Position numbers and translations under genes: made by a program | Shown: in pieces, positions 44,267-52,513 of the stretch | Position numbering within the stretch: the first letter of the stretch is position 1 | How the letters are laid out: each line of letters opens with the position of its first letter | Notes under the pieces: model-generated | What the model was told of the DNA's origin: nothing | Database searches by the model: none | What the model saw: only the letters and a program-made list of their open reading frames with translations | Assembly (NCBI GenBank): GCA_025964555.1 | Contig: JAOPYQ010000006.1 | Span: 96,519-160,518 of the forward strand | Source of the DNA: Thermoleophilia bacterium | GTDB lineage: Bacteria; Actinomycetota; Thermoleophilia; Gaiellales; SKUG01 | Reading direction: 5' to 3' | Length of the DNA stretch: 64,000 bases

Positions 44267-44294
44267 CATCGACACGGGGGCCGTTCGCGTTTCG
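44267..44294 (-). promoter_or_regulatory. ECF-type promoter of the 173-residue membrane protein
   Basis: On the minus strand: CGAAAC (44294-44289), 17 nt, CGATG (44271-44267). It stands back to back with the promoter at 44303. Confidence 0.55.
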
Positions 44295-44302
44295 TCGCAC
44301 CC

Positions 44303-44330
44303 GAAACAGGGACGACCGCGTGCCTCGATA
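44303..44330 (+). promoter_or_regulatory. ECF-type promoter of the phospholipase D-like pair
   Basis: GAAAC (44303-44307), 18 nt, CGATA (44326-44330). The predicted leader to the GTG at 44403 is about 65 nt. Confidence 0.55.
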
Positions 44331-44402
44331 GTCAGGAGATGGGTGGAGGACACGTGCCGGGACGCACGCCACCCGTGTGGGACACGAAGAGGACTTGGGA
44401 CA

Positions 44403-45452
44403 GTGAACATTGCTTCAGTGCCGGAACTGCGCATCGTCGCAGGCGGCGCGCGGGTGCTGGATGAAGGCATCGGCGTCATCAACCGAGCGCACGATTCGCT
44501 CTCGGGCGAATTCTTCGTGCTGCTCGACGAGGCCGGCCGCGAAGCGCTGCACCGCGCCTGGAACGAGCGGGGCGTGCGCGGCAGCGCCGTCATCACGGCC
44601 CATCCCCAGTCGATCGAGCAAGCCGCGTCGCTCGTCGGACCCAACGTGCGCGTGGGCCACTACGGTGACCTGGCACCCACCAACGCACCACGCGAATTCA
44701 TCCACACCAAGACGGTCGCGCGCGACGAGCACTTCGATGCGGAGGCCTGGGTGTCGACCGGCTCGTTCGGCGAGGACACCCGGTGGCGCTGGGACGTGGC
44801 CGGCATCTTCGGCGGCGATGCAGCGCGGGCGGTGCACGAGCTCGCCGACTCCGTCGTGTCGCGCGACTACCAGCGCCAGCACGACGCGCTCACCTGGGCG
44901 CGCAGCCTCGGCATCTACGCGACCGATCCGGTCACGAAGGACCATGCGCTCGGCGAGGCGATCTCCGAGATCGTGGCGCAGGAGCCGCAGCAGCTGACCG
45001 TCGTGATGAAGTCGATCTACGACGCGAAGTTCGCTGCGGAGATCGCCACTCGCAAGGTGCGCGACGGCCTGCCCGTGGACGTGATCGTCAAGCGCATCGA
45101 CGAGCCGAGCGAGAAAATCCTGCGCGAGGCGGGCGTCAACCTGCTCAAGCCCGCCGACGATGTTCCGGAGATCCACGGCAACGTCGTGATCGGGTCGGGA
45201 CTGGACCACGCGTACTTCGGCAACCTGTGGGCGTCGCCGCGCGGCTTCGGGCGCGACCACGTCCCCAGCCCGCACACCGGCGGCGGCGGCACCCTTCCCA
45301 AGTCGCAGTGGTGGGACCGCTCCCGCGAGCTCGGCGTCGTGACCTCGGACTCGAACGCCGTGCGCGACCTGCACGAAGCGATCCGCCTGCTCAAGCCGAG
45401 CCCGCATGACTTCCGCGACGAGGTCATTCGGATCGCGGAGCCGCGGGCGTGA
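44403..45452 (+). CDS. Phospholipase D-like protein 1
   Basis: The GTG at 44403 gives a 349-residue protein with two PLD-like halves. The first half has an intact HxKx4D (His101, Lys103, Asp108) followed by STGSFGEDT. The second has IHGNVVIGSGLD, where Asn260 replaces the Lys. PLD enzymes need two HKD motifs, from one chain or a dimer, so it may dimerise or pair with the next gene product. There is no signal peptide. A phosphodiesterase acting on lipid or nucleic acid is inferred. Confidence 0.75.
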   Translation: MNIASVPELRIVAGGARVLDEGIGVINRAHDSLSGEFFVLLDEAGREALHRAWNERGVRGSAVITAHPQSIEQAASLVGPNVRVGHYGDLAPTNAPREFIHTKTVARDEHFDAEAWVSTGSFGEDTRWRWDVAGIFGGDAARAVHELADSVVSRDYQRQHDALTWARSLGIYATDPVTKDHALGEAISEIVAQEPQQLTVVMKSIYDAKFAAEIATRKVRDGLPVDVIVKRIDEPSEKILREAGVNLLKPADDVPEIHGNVVIGSGLDHAYFGNLWASPRGFGRDHVPSPHTGGGGTLPKSQWWDRSRELGVVTSDSNAVRDLHEAIRLLKPSPHDFRDEVIRIAEPRA

Positions 45453-46459
45453 AGCTCGCGCCACTCCCCGCAGATGCGTTGCGTGCGCTCCACGTCGGAG
45501 GCACGCAGGCGCTCGCCGCGCTCGACCGGCGCATCGCCTCGGCGTCCGGCGACATCGCGATGGAGCTCAACCAGATCGCCGAGCCGTCGACGATCGCGGC
45601 GATCGAGCGCAGCGTCGCCGAAGGCAACACCCGCGTGCACCTGCTCGCGGACGCGCGCGTTCCGGGCGGCGGCTACGAGGACCGGCTGCGCGCCGCGTCG
45701 GAGGGCGCCGGCGGCCGCTACGTCACGTATGGCCCGACGGACGAGAGCTGGCAGCACGCGAAGACGTTCCACTTCACCGATGCGCATGGTGACCCGGAGA
45801 CGTGGGTCGGCAACCTCGCGCCGATTCCCAAGGCGCACGAGCGCACCGAGCTGTCACTCGTGCTTGGCGGCGACGCCGCGAAGGCCGCGCGCGCCGTGAC
45901 GGACGCGACGCTCGAGGCCACCGACAGCTCTGCGATCGCCGACGCGATCGATGCTGCGGGCCGTCTGGGGGTCTTGTTCAACGATCCGCTCGTGGGTCGG
46001 AGCAACGTGACGAACGCGATCGCCGAAGCCACCGACGCGGCGAACGGTGCGGACCTGCTCGTCATCACCAAGGGCATCCAGCACCCGCCGTCCACCACGG
46101 CGATCATCGATGCACACAACGCCGGTCGCCAGGTGCAGGTCTACGTGCGCGACATCGCCCGGGCAGATGCCGAGCGCCTGGCCGAGGCAGGCGTCGACGC
46201 CTGGCAGGTGAGCGGCGGCCTGCAGCCGCGCGTGAACGTGTTCTTCGCCGGCGACCGCGGCGTGGCGACGACCTCGTTCATGTGGGAGAACATGGTCGGA
46301 GATGCCTCGGTCGCCACCTCGCGCGATTCGGGCGTGCTCCTCGACGGGGCGCAGGGCAGGCTCGTGCGCGCCGCTGCCCTGGAGACGGTCCATGACATGC
46401 CCACACACACGAGCATCGAGGAGCTCGTGCGGCGCGGCGACCTGCCCGACACGATCTAG
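45449..46459 (+). CDS. Phospholipase D-like protein 2
   Basis: This is a paralogue of the preceding gene (336 residues). Its GTG start overlaps the previous stop as GTGA, so the two are translationally coupled. The candidate motif WQHAKTFHFTD (His103, Lys105, Asp111) has five rather than four residues between Lys and Asp, and is followed by WVGNLAPIP. The second half (RVNVFFAGDRGVATTSFMWE) lacks the His/Lys pair. It may be a degenerate partner subunit. Confidence 0.65.
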   Translation: MKLAPLPADALRALHVGGTQALAALDRRIASASGDIAMELNQIAEPSTIAAIERSVAEGNTRVHLLADARVPGGGYEDRLRAASEGAGGRYVTYGPTDESWQHAKTFHFTDAHGDPETWVGNLAPIPKAHERTELSLVLGGDAAKAARAVTDATLEATDSSAIADAIDAAGRLGVLFNDPLVGRSNVTNAIAEATDAANGADLLVITKGIQHPPSTTAIIDAHNAGRQVQVYVRDIARADAERLAEAGVDAWQVSGGLQPRVNVFFAGDRGVATTSFMWENMVGDASVATSRDSGVLLDGAQGRLVRAAALETVHDMPTHTSIEELVRRGDLPDTI

Positions 46460-46485
46460 CGACCGGTTCGGCCACCCGCTCGGCG

Positions 46486-47571
46486 TCAGCGCACCCGCAG
46501 CACGACCTTGCCGACCTGCGCCGCCGATTCCAGGTGGCGATGCGCCGCAGCGACGTCCTCGAGCGCGAACGTCGAATCCACACGGGGGACGATCTCGTGT
46601 CGCCGCACGAACGCGAGCAGGGCCTCGACGTCGTGACGCGACGCCATCGTCGAGCCCAGCATCGACAGCTGCTTCCAGAACAGCCGCGTGATGAACGCGC
46701 GCGGCATCGGACCGGTCGACGCGCCGCACGTGACATAGCGACCACCACGCGCGAGCGCGAGCATGCTCGGCTCCCACGCGACCTTGCCGAGGTGGTCGAA
46801 CGCGACCTCCACTCCTTCACCGCCGGTGATGTCCTCGACCCCGGCCACCACGCGATCGCCGAAGTCCTCGCCCGAGCCGGTGACGATCACGTGGTCTGCG
46901 CCGAGCTCGCGCAGCGCATCGACCTTGTCCTCGCCGCGCGTGGTCGCGATCGTCTCGATGCCGGCAGCGCGACACAGCTGCAGCGCCGCGGTGCCGACGC
47001 CGCTGGACGCGCCCCACACCAGCACGCGCTCGTGCACCTGGACCTGCGCCCGCGTGAAGAGCATCCGCCACGACGTCGCGGAGGTGAGCATGAGCGCCGC
47101 GGCAGCGTCGTCGTCGAGGTGTGCCGGTGCAGCGTGCACGCCGACGGCAGGCAGCACGACCGCTTCGGCGTGCGTGCCGGCGACGTGTTCACCGAGCACC
47201 TGGAAGTGGCGGCACAGCGAGGTGTCGCCCGACGCGCACGCACGGCACGCGCCGCACGACATCCCGGGATCGAGCACGACGCGATCACCGACCGAGATGC
47301 CTCGCTCGGCGAGCACGGCCTCCGCGCCCGCACCGACGGCATCGACGATCCCGACGCCGTCTGCCCCCATGATTCGCGGCTTGGGGACGCTGGGCAGGCC
47401 CTTGCGAATCCACACGTCGAGGTGGTTGAGCGCGGCGGCGGTGACTCGGACGCGCACCTGTCCGATCCCCGGCTCGGGGAGCGGTTCGTCGCGCACGACG
47501 AGCGCCGTGTCCGGGTCGCCTTCGCCCACGAGGACCGCGGCTCGCATCAAGTCGGTGCTGTTCGTCGCCAT
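46486..47571 (-). CDS. Zinc-binding MDR-family alcohol dehydrogenase/quinone reductase
   Basis: The product is a medium-chain dehydrogenase of 361 residues. The structural-zinc loop has Cys in CGACRACASGDTSLC. The cofactor-binding fold has GASSGVGTAALQL, and the substrate domain starts with RVRVTAAALNHLDVWIRKG. It is NAD(P)-dependent, with substrate unknown. The ATG at 47571 has TATCGT (47583-47578) 6 nt upstream, suggesting a leaderless mRNA. Confidence 0.88.
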   Translation of the reverse strand: MATNSTDLMRAAVLVGEGDPDTALVVRDEPLPEPGIGQVRVRVTAAALNHLDVWIRKGLPSVPKPRIMGADGVGIVDAVGAGAEAVLAERGISVGDRVVLDPGMSCGACRACASGDTSLCRHFQVLGEHVAGTHAEAVVLPAVGVHAAPAHLDDDAAAALMLTSATSWRMLFTRAQVQVHERVLVWGASSGVGTAALQLCRAAGIETIATTRGEDKVDALRELGADHVIVTGSGEDFGDRVVAGVEDITGGEGVEVAFDHLGKVAWEPSMLALARGGRYVTCGASTGPMPRAFITRLFWKQLSMLGSTMASRHDVEALLAFVRRHEIVPRVDSTFALEDVAAAHRHLESAAQVGKVVLRVR

Positions 47572-47626
47572 GTGCGCACGATACCTGCAGTGTGCCCCGC
47601 ACTACGTGCGGTGCGCTGACCTCCTC

Positions 47627-47663
47627 GCTCGGCCATCCGAGCGAGCTCGATGGCCCTCGCTCC
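47627..47663 (+). repeat. Dispersed 37-bp intergenic repeat, copy 2
   Basis: This second copy of the element at 43621-43657 (34 of 37 bases identical) ends 23 bp before the queG start codon. Confidence 0.65.
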
Positions 47664-47685
47664 GTCGGTCAGTATCCTGTCGGTC

Positions 47686-48747
47686 GTGACTGCCGACGCC
47701 CCGATCGATACCCGGACGCTGCGCGAGTGGGCAATCGAGCTCGGCATCGACGAGCTGGGCGTGTGCCTCGCCGAGCCGTACACGCGCGCGGAAGCCAGCA
47801 TCGCCGACCGTCGCGCACGCGGGAAGTTCGCCGACCTGCGCTTCACGATGACCCGGACCGACGCCAGCTGCCACCCCGAACAGCTCGTCGAGGACGCGCA
47901 CAGCGTGGTCAGCGCGGCGCTCTGCTACTGGCGGCCCGACGCGACGCCCCAGGGCGATGGACCCTACGGCCGGATCGGTCGATACACGCGTGACGATGCC
48001 TACGTGGCACTCACCGAGCGGCTCGAGGTGCTCGCCCGCCGGCTGCGCGATGCCGGCCACGAGGCCCGCGTGCTCGTGGATTCCAACGACCACGTCGATC
48101 GAGAGGCCGCGATCCGCAGCGGTGTGGGGTTCTCGGGCAAGCACACGAACGTCATCACCCGGAAGGTCGGCAGCTGGGTGGTGCTCGGCACGCTCGTGAC
48201 CGACGCGGTGCTCGAGGCGACCGAGCCGCTGCGCCCGGGGTGCGGCACGTGCACGCTGTGCATCGATGCGTGCCCGACCGACGCGCTCATCGACGTGGCC
48301 GGGGGCGAGCTCGACGCGACGCGCTGCATCACGTACTGGACGCAGTCGCGCCATTCGATCCCGGCAGACATCCGCGAATCGATGGAGGACTTCACGTACG
48401 GGTGCGACATCTGCCAGGACGCGTGCCCGTGGAATCGCGGGGTGGAATCGCGCCGCGCGGGGGACGAGCCGGCGCCCTTCGGCATCCGGCTCGTCGACTG
48501 GCTCGCGGGGTCCGACGAGGCGATCGACGAGGCGTGGCAGCGGCTGTTCGTGCCGCGCAGGCAGGTTCGGTACCTGCGCCGCAACGCGCTCGTGGCGCTC
48601 GGCAACTCAGGGCGCGAGCAGGACGCGGCGCTCGCGGCGCCTTACCTGGACTCCGACGACGCGCTCCTTCGCGAGCACGCCGCCTGGGCGCTCAGGAAGC
48701 TCGGTGGGCCGCTGGCCGCTGCGGCGCTCCGGCACGCTGGTGCGTGA
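47686..48747 (+). CDS. queG: Epoxyqueuosine reductase QueG
   Basis: QueG reduces epoxyqueuosine to queuosine in tRNA, using cobalamin and two [4Fe-4S] clusters. The cluster motifs are CGTCTLCIDACPTDAL and CDICQDACPWN. The C-terminal HEAT-like segment (ALVALGNSGREQDAAL) is present. The GTG at 47686 has TATCCT (47673-47678) 7 nt upstream, suggesting leaderless translation. Length is 353 residues. No other queuosine genes are in the window. Confidence 0.93.
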   Translation: MTADAPIDTRTLREWAIELGIDELGVCLAEPYTRAEASIADRRARGKFADLRFTMTRTDASCHPEQLVEDAHSVVSAALCYWRPDATPQGDGPYGRIGRYTRDDAYVALTERLEVLARRLRDAGHEARVLVDSNDHVDREAAIRSGVGFSGKHTNVITRKVGSWVVLGTLVTDAVLEATEPLRPGCGTCTLCIDACPTDALIDVAGGELDATRCITYWTQSRHSIPADIRESMEDFTYGCDICQDACPWNRGVESRRAGDEPAPFGIRLVDWLAGSDEAIDEAWQRLFVPRRQVRYLRRNALVALGNSGREQDAALAAPYLDSDDALLREHAAWALRKLGGPLAAAALRHAGA

Positions 48748-48883
48748 AGAGCGGCGGCGCCGTGCGCAGCAGCCCCTCGAAGTGCGACTCCACGTCGCAT
48801 GCGTGGCAGATGGCCCCGGGCGCCGGAAGGACGCATGCGCAGGTGGCACAGCGGGGCTCTTCGGTGCGATCGTCGAATGGCAT
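48692..48883 (-). CDS. Small zinc-ribbon protein
   Basis: This is a 63-residue protein starting MPFDDRTEEPRCATCACVLP with ATG at 48883 after GGAAGGTGG. Two CxxC pairs (CATC and CHAC) make a probable zinc ribbon, with a short basic tail. It overlaps the 3' end of queG by 56 bp in the antisense direction. The function is unknown. Confidence 0.6.
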   Translation of the reverse strand: MPFDDRTEEPRCATCACVLPAPGAICHACDVESHFEGLLRTAPPLFTHQRAGAPQRPAAHRAS

Positions 48884-49316
48884 GGTTCCACCTTCCGTGC
48901 GGATCCCGAGTCGCACAAGGGGGGCGTGCGACGGGCTGACGGGGTTGTTGCCGATCCGTGTCGTTCTCGAACGTCAGGCTGCGAGAATTGCACGGAATCA
49001 CCAGCGTGTGTGCAATGAACTGCAGCGACTCGACGCCGTTTGCGACAGAGGGCTCAAGGATTTGGTGTTTGCAGCCGATGCAGTATGCGACAACCACGGT
49101 CGGGGCGAATCGACCGGTTCATATTCGGATGCTGGACTGCAACACGCAGGGGCTCCGCAGCGGTGACTGATCGATCTGCTGCGACACACGAATGAATCGC
49201 TGATGCGCACCGGCCGCCCGTGAAAACGGAGCGGCCGATCGACGTTTCCCGGAGACCCGCACCACGCGGTGGATCCGGCGGAACGAACGTCGACGCTCCT
49301 GCGCAAGGAGCCAGCC
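48884..49316. other. Intergenic region, locally lower GC
   Basis: These 433 bases separate the small zinc-ribbon gene from the homing-endonuclease-repeat gene. They contain a stretch clearly richer in A and T (about 48960-49120) than the rest of the window. I see no gene, no tRNA and no convincing ECF-type site. It may hold promoters for both divergent genes or a remnant. Confidence 0.5.
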
Positions 49317-50012
49317 ATGCAGCAGTCCCCCGTCACCACCTCCCCGACGACGTCGCTCTACGCCACGATCCTCAACATGGATTCGGCCGAGCTCGAGGCC
49401 TTCCGCTCACGCCTCCGCCGCCGCTACGGCCGCGACGAGCTCGTCGAGGAGCTGCAGGCCTGCGCCGCTCGCCTCGGCGCCTCGCCGACGATGCGCGAGT
49501 TCGCCGAGGATCCCCAGGCCACCATCCACCCGCAGACGGTCGTCGACCACTTCGGTTCGTGGAACGCCGCCAAGCGCGAGGCCGGTCTGATGCCGCGACG
49601 CCGAGCCACGCGCGAGGAGCTGCTGCAGGCACTGCGCGAGCTCGGCGAGGAGCTCGGTCGCCGCCCGTCCACGAAGGACATCGAGGCCGCCCGCGGTCGC
49701 GTCCCCAGCCGCGGCGTGTACGCCAAGGCGTTCGGCTCCATGCGCGAGGCGCTCAGCCTCGCCGGCTTCGACGCCCCGTCCAAGGACGAGCGCCTGGCCC
49801 GAGCGGTCGACCACGGCGCCGCGTTCCTGCTGCGCACCGGTCGCCTCCCGAGCTTCCGCGACTGGGAGCGCATCCGCGGCGACCGCGCCGAGATCATGAC
49901 CGCGTGGCAGCTCTACCGCACGTTCGAGAAGCTGGGCGGCGCCTGGAGCGCGTTCCAGTTCGCGGTCGACGAGCGGGCCCGCGAGCTGCAGGGCGCGATG
50001 ATCGCCGCCTGA
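49317..50012 (+). CDS. Homing-endonuclease-associated repeat protein
   Basis: The 231-residue product consists of three copies of the homing-endonuclease-associated helical repeat: ELVEELQACAARLGASPT...SWNAAKREAGL, then LLQALRELGEELGRRPS...SMREALSLAGF, then a diverged third. No nuclease domain is present. The repeats bind DNA in other proteins, so a DNA-binding or regulatory role is likely. The ATG at 49317 has AAGGAG 6 nt upstream. Confidence 0.8.
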   Translation: MQQSPVTTSPTTSLYATILNMDSAELEAFRSRLRRRYGRDELVEELQACAARLGASPTMREFAEDPQATIHPQTVVDHFGSWNAAKREAGLMPRRRATREELLQALRELGEELGRRPSTKDIEAARGRVPSRGVYAKAFGSMREALSLAGFDAPSKDERLARAVDHGAAFLLRTGRLPSFRDWERIRGDRAEIMTAWQLYRTFEKLGGAWSAFQFAVDERARELQGAMIAA

Positions 50013-50044
50013 TCGCCACCTGATCGACCACGCTACTCCACGAT

Positions 50045-50078
50045 TCGGGCCGGGGCGCATGATGCGCACCCGGCCCGA
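50045..50078. terminator. Strong bidirectional terminator hairpin
   Basis: TCGGGCCGGG (50045-50054) pairs with CCCGGCCCGA (50069-50078) in a 10-bp stem, with a smaller GCGCA/TGCGC stem in the loop. It separates the convergent 231- and 398-residue genes. Confidence 0.75.
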
Positions 50079-50129
50079 GCGTGTCGCTGGCTGATGTCTC
50101 GCGCCGTCCGCGCGATTCCCGGGGGATCG

Positions 50130-51326
50130 CTACTTGCGGAACGGCGATCGCGCGTTGGTGATCTCGTCGAAGTCGTTGACGATGTTGAAGTACTGCGACG
50201 CTGCCGTGCCGGCGGGAACCGCCGTGATCGGCGCGATCGTCGTGGCGTACTTCTTGATCCACTCGATGTTCGGCTTCATGAGCAGCTGGTTCTTGGCCAG
50301 CAGGCCGCCTGCGCCACCGTTGGCGGTGATCGAGCCCTGCGTCAGCTTGCCGACGCCCCACGTCGCGCCGACCGTCGCGGCACCGGCCGCGGCGGTGAGG
50401 CCCCACATGAGCTTCTGCTGACCGGGATCTTCCTCGCCCGCTGCCTTGTTGGCGAGCAGCAGCGTGCCGATGCCGCCGGCCGTGGCGACGAGCGCCCGGT
50501 TGGAGAACACCGCGTCCTTGATCGCCACGCCACCGGGCGCCATGCCCTGCACGCGCTTGATGATGTTGATGCCGACGCCGTCGGCGATGGGGCGCCCCAT
50601 CGCGGCCATCGACTGCCGGATCTGCGACGCGTCGAGCATGCCCGAGAGCTTCGTGACCTTGCCGTCGACGGCGAAGCTCGTGCTGCCCTCGAGGGCGTGG
50701 GAGACACCGGCGCCGAACTTCTTGAAGAGGTCGGGCTTGAGCAGGAACACCGCACCGGCCGCCAGGCCGACGACCACGCCACCAGCCACTGCGCGGCTGA
50801 TCTTGACGGTCTGGTTCTCCTTCTCGACCTTCTTCTTCTCGTCGGCGACCTTGATGTCCTTGGTGTCCTTGTACTTCTTGACGAGGTTCGGCGCGATCAT
50901 CGTCACGCCGTCGGCGATCGCCGGGCCGAGCACCGCGGAGATGAGCGTCGGCGTCACCCGGATCGCATTGCCCGCAGCGGTCGTGCCGAGCCGATCCAGG
51001 TAGGGGGTCGCTTCACCGGTCAGCGGATTGACGCGGTTGCCGAGCGCCATGAGGGCCGTCGGGCCCGCGGTGATCGCGCCGAATCCGGCGAGACCACCGA
51101 TGTCGATCCCGGCCTTGAGGTTGCCCTCGTCGTCGGTCTCGGCGCCTGCGAAGGTCGCGCCGTCGGTCAGCACGCTGCCGATCGAGGAACCCATCGACGA
51201 CAGTCCGCCCACGAAGCCGCTCGCGGGGGAGCCGACGTCGTCGGCGTCGCGCGTCTCCTCGGCGTTGGTCGCGATGACCGAAGCCGGCGGCAGCTGCACT
51301 CGTACGTGCGAATTCACGGAGCCCAT
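50130..51326 (-). CDS. Membrane protein of unknown function (398 aa)
   Basis: The ATG at 51326 opens a polar N-terminus of about 75 residues. Five or six Gly/Ala-rich membrane-like segments follow, separated by a charged linker (DTKDIKVADEKKKVEKE). The hydrophobic parts (AVAGGVVVGLAAGAVFLL, LMWGLTAAAGAATVGATWGV) resemble in composition those of the alpha/beta hydrolase at 29221 and the 173-residue protein. No domain is recognised. The leader is long, about 130 nt, behind an ECF-type promoter. Confidence 0.75.
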   Translation of the reverse strand: MGSVNSHVRVQLPPASVIATNAEETRDADDVGSPASGFVGGLSSMGSSIGSVLTDGATFAGAETDDEGNLKAGIDIGGLAGFGAITAGPTALMALGNRVNPLTGEATPYLDRLGTTAAGNAIRVTPTLISAVLGPAIADGVTMIAPNLVKKYKDTKDIKVADEKKKVEKENQTVKISRAVAGGVVVGLAAGAVFLLKPDLFKKFGAGVSHALEGSTSFAVDGKVTKLSGMLDASQIRQSMAAMGRPIADGVGINIIKRVQGMAPGGVAIKDAVFSNRALVATAGGIGTLLLANKAAGEEDPGQQKLMWGLTAAAGAATVGATWGVGKLTQGSITANGGAGGLLAKNQLLMKPNIEWIKKYATTIAPITAVPAGTAASQYFNIVNDFDEITNARSPFRK

Positions 51327-51462
51327 GTGCGTGTCCCTGTCGTCCCTGCACTCAGCGCGTGGGGGCGCATTCGTGCGATTCGTCCCGAGGGGCAGGCTGG
51401 CTCGTGATGCACCGTCGATGTCCAGTCGACTCCGTGCGAGACCGTCCCGTCCCTTGCCGATG

Positions 51463-51491
51463 TATCGCGGCGCGGACGCGGTCGTGTTTCA
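51463..51491 (-). promoter_or_regulatory. ECF-type promoter of the 398-residue membrane protein
   Basis: On the minus strand: TGAAAC (51491-51486), 18 nt, CGATA (51467-51463). The site lies between the gene and the convergent 3' end of thrB on the same strand. Confidence 0.55.
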
Positions 51492-51532
51492 GGAATCACC
51501 CGATTCGAGCGGGAGACGTTCGATGGCGACGA

Positions 51533-52444
51533 TCAACGCTCCACGCGCGCACCCTCGCGTGCGCACGCGAGCGTGAGCAGCTCTGCGTGGGGAAAGTCGA
51601 TCGACAGCGATCCGTGTGCCTGCGTGACGGCATCGGGGGTGCACCACACGAGCACGGTCGGACCGGCGCCGGAGAGCGTCGCCCCGAGTGCGTCGGTGTG
51701 CGCGGTGGCTTCGCGCACCTCGGCGAGCTCCGGCACGAGTGCGGCGCGATGCGGTTCGTGGATCACGTCGCCGTGGAGGGCGTCCTCGACGAGCTCGACG
51801 TGACCGCCGATGAGCCCGCCCACCAGCAGGCTCGCGGCGCTGATCGCGCGCACGACGTCGGCGCGGTCGTAGGTCGTCGGCAGTGCCGCGCGCGATTCGG
51901 CGGTCGACAGCTCGCGATCGGGCACGACGGCGATCGGCGTGAGCCAGTCCGCGGCGCCGAGCGCGACGACGTCGATCCCGCCCTCGCCCGCATCGGGTTC
52001 GTCGCGGCACAGCACGATGCCGCCATGCGCGCAGGCCGCGGCGTTGTCGGGGTGGCCGTCGAGCTCGGCGAGCGCGTCGAAGAGCGTGTCTTCGTCCCAC
52101 TCGGTGCCGGTGTGCTCCCAGCCGGCGACCAGTCCGCACGCGGCGGCGGCCGTGGAGGAGCCCAGGCCGCGGGCCGGCGGGATGCGGTTGTCGCAGTGCA
52201 GGTCGATGCCGGCGTCGGTGATCGACGTTCCGGCGGCGATCTCGTAGGCACGAGCCACGAGGTTGGTGGCATCGGTGGGGAGCGAGCCCACGCCGTGTCC
52301 CTTCACGTGGACGGTGCCCGATCCCTTCGCGACCTTGACGAGGTTGCGCAGCTCGAGCGCCATCGCGAGCACGTCGAATCCCGGGCCGAGGTTGCCGCTC
52401 GAGGCGGGGGCTGACACGGTGAAGGGGAGGCGGGCGGTCGTCAT
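51533..52444 (-). CDS. thrB: Homoserine kinase
   Basis: ThrB phosphorylates homoserine with ATP in threonine synthesis. GHMP kinase motif 1 (VSAPASSGNLGPGFD), the ATP-binding loop IPPARGLGSSTAAAACGLVA and C-terminal motif 3 (GATLSGAGPTVLVWC) are all present. Length is 303 residues. The ATG at 52444 has TAGGCT (52457-52452) 7 nt upstream, suggesting a leaderless mRNA. thrC and hom are on the same strand further right but are separated by other genes. Confidence 0.95.
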   Translation of the reverse strand: MTTARLPFTVSAPASSGNLGPGFDVLAMALELRNLVKVAKGSGTVHVKGHGVGSLPTDATNLVARAYEIAAGTSITDAGIDLHCDNRIPPARGLGSSTAAAACGLVAGWEHTGTEWDEDTLFDALAELDGHPDNAAACAHGGIVLCRDEPDAGEGGIDVVALGAADWLTPIAVVPDRELSTAESRAALPTTYDRADVVRAISAASLLVGGLIGGHVELVEDALHGDVIHEPHRAALVPELAEVREATAHTDALGATLSGAGPTVLVWCTPDAVTQAHGSLSIDFPHAELLTLACAREGARVER

Positions 52445-52476
52445 GTCGACGAGCCTACGCCACCGGTCTCCGTGCC

Positions 52477-52503
52477 TTGACGATTCGACCGGTGTCGTAG
52501 GGT
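52477..52503 (+). promoter_or_regulatory. Predicted promoter of the second sigma operon
   Basis: TTGACG (52477-52482), a 15-nt spacer, then TAGGGT (52498-52503) and 10 nt to the ATG at 52514. The spacer is short for a housekeeping promoter. Confidence 0.35.
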
Positions 52504-52513
52504 GGTGCGAGCC

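Noticed and set aside
48960..49140. Lower-GC stretch examined as a tRNA gene or mobile-element remnant
   Set aside because: No cloverleaf, GGTTC arm, transposase frame or terminal repeats could be found.
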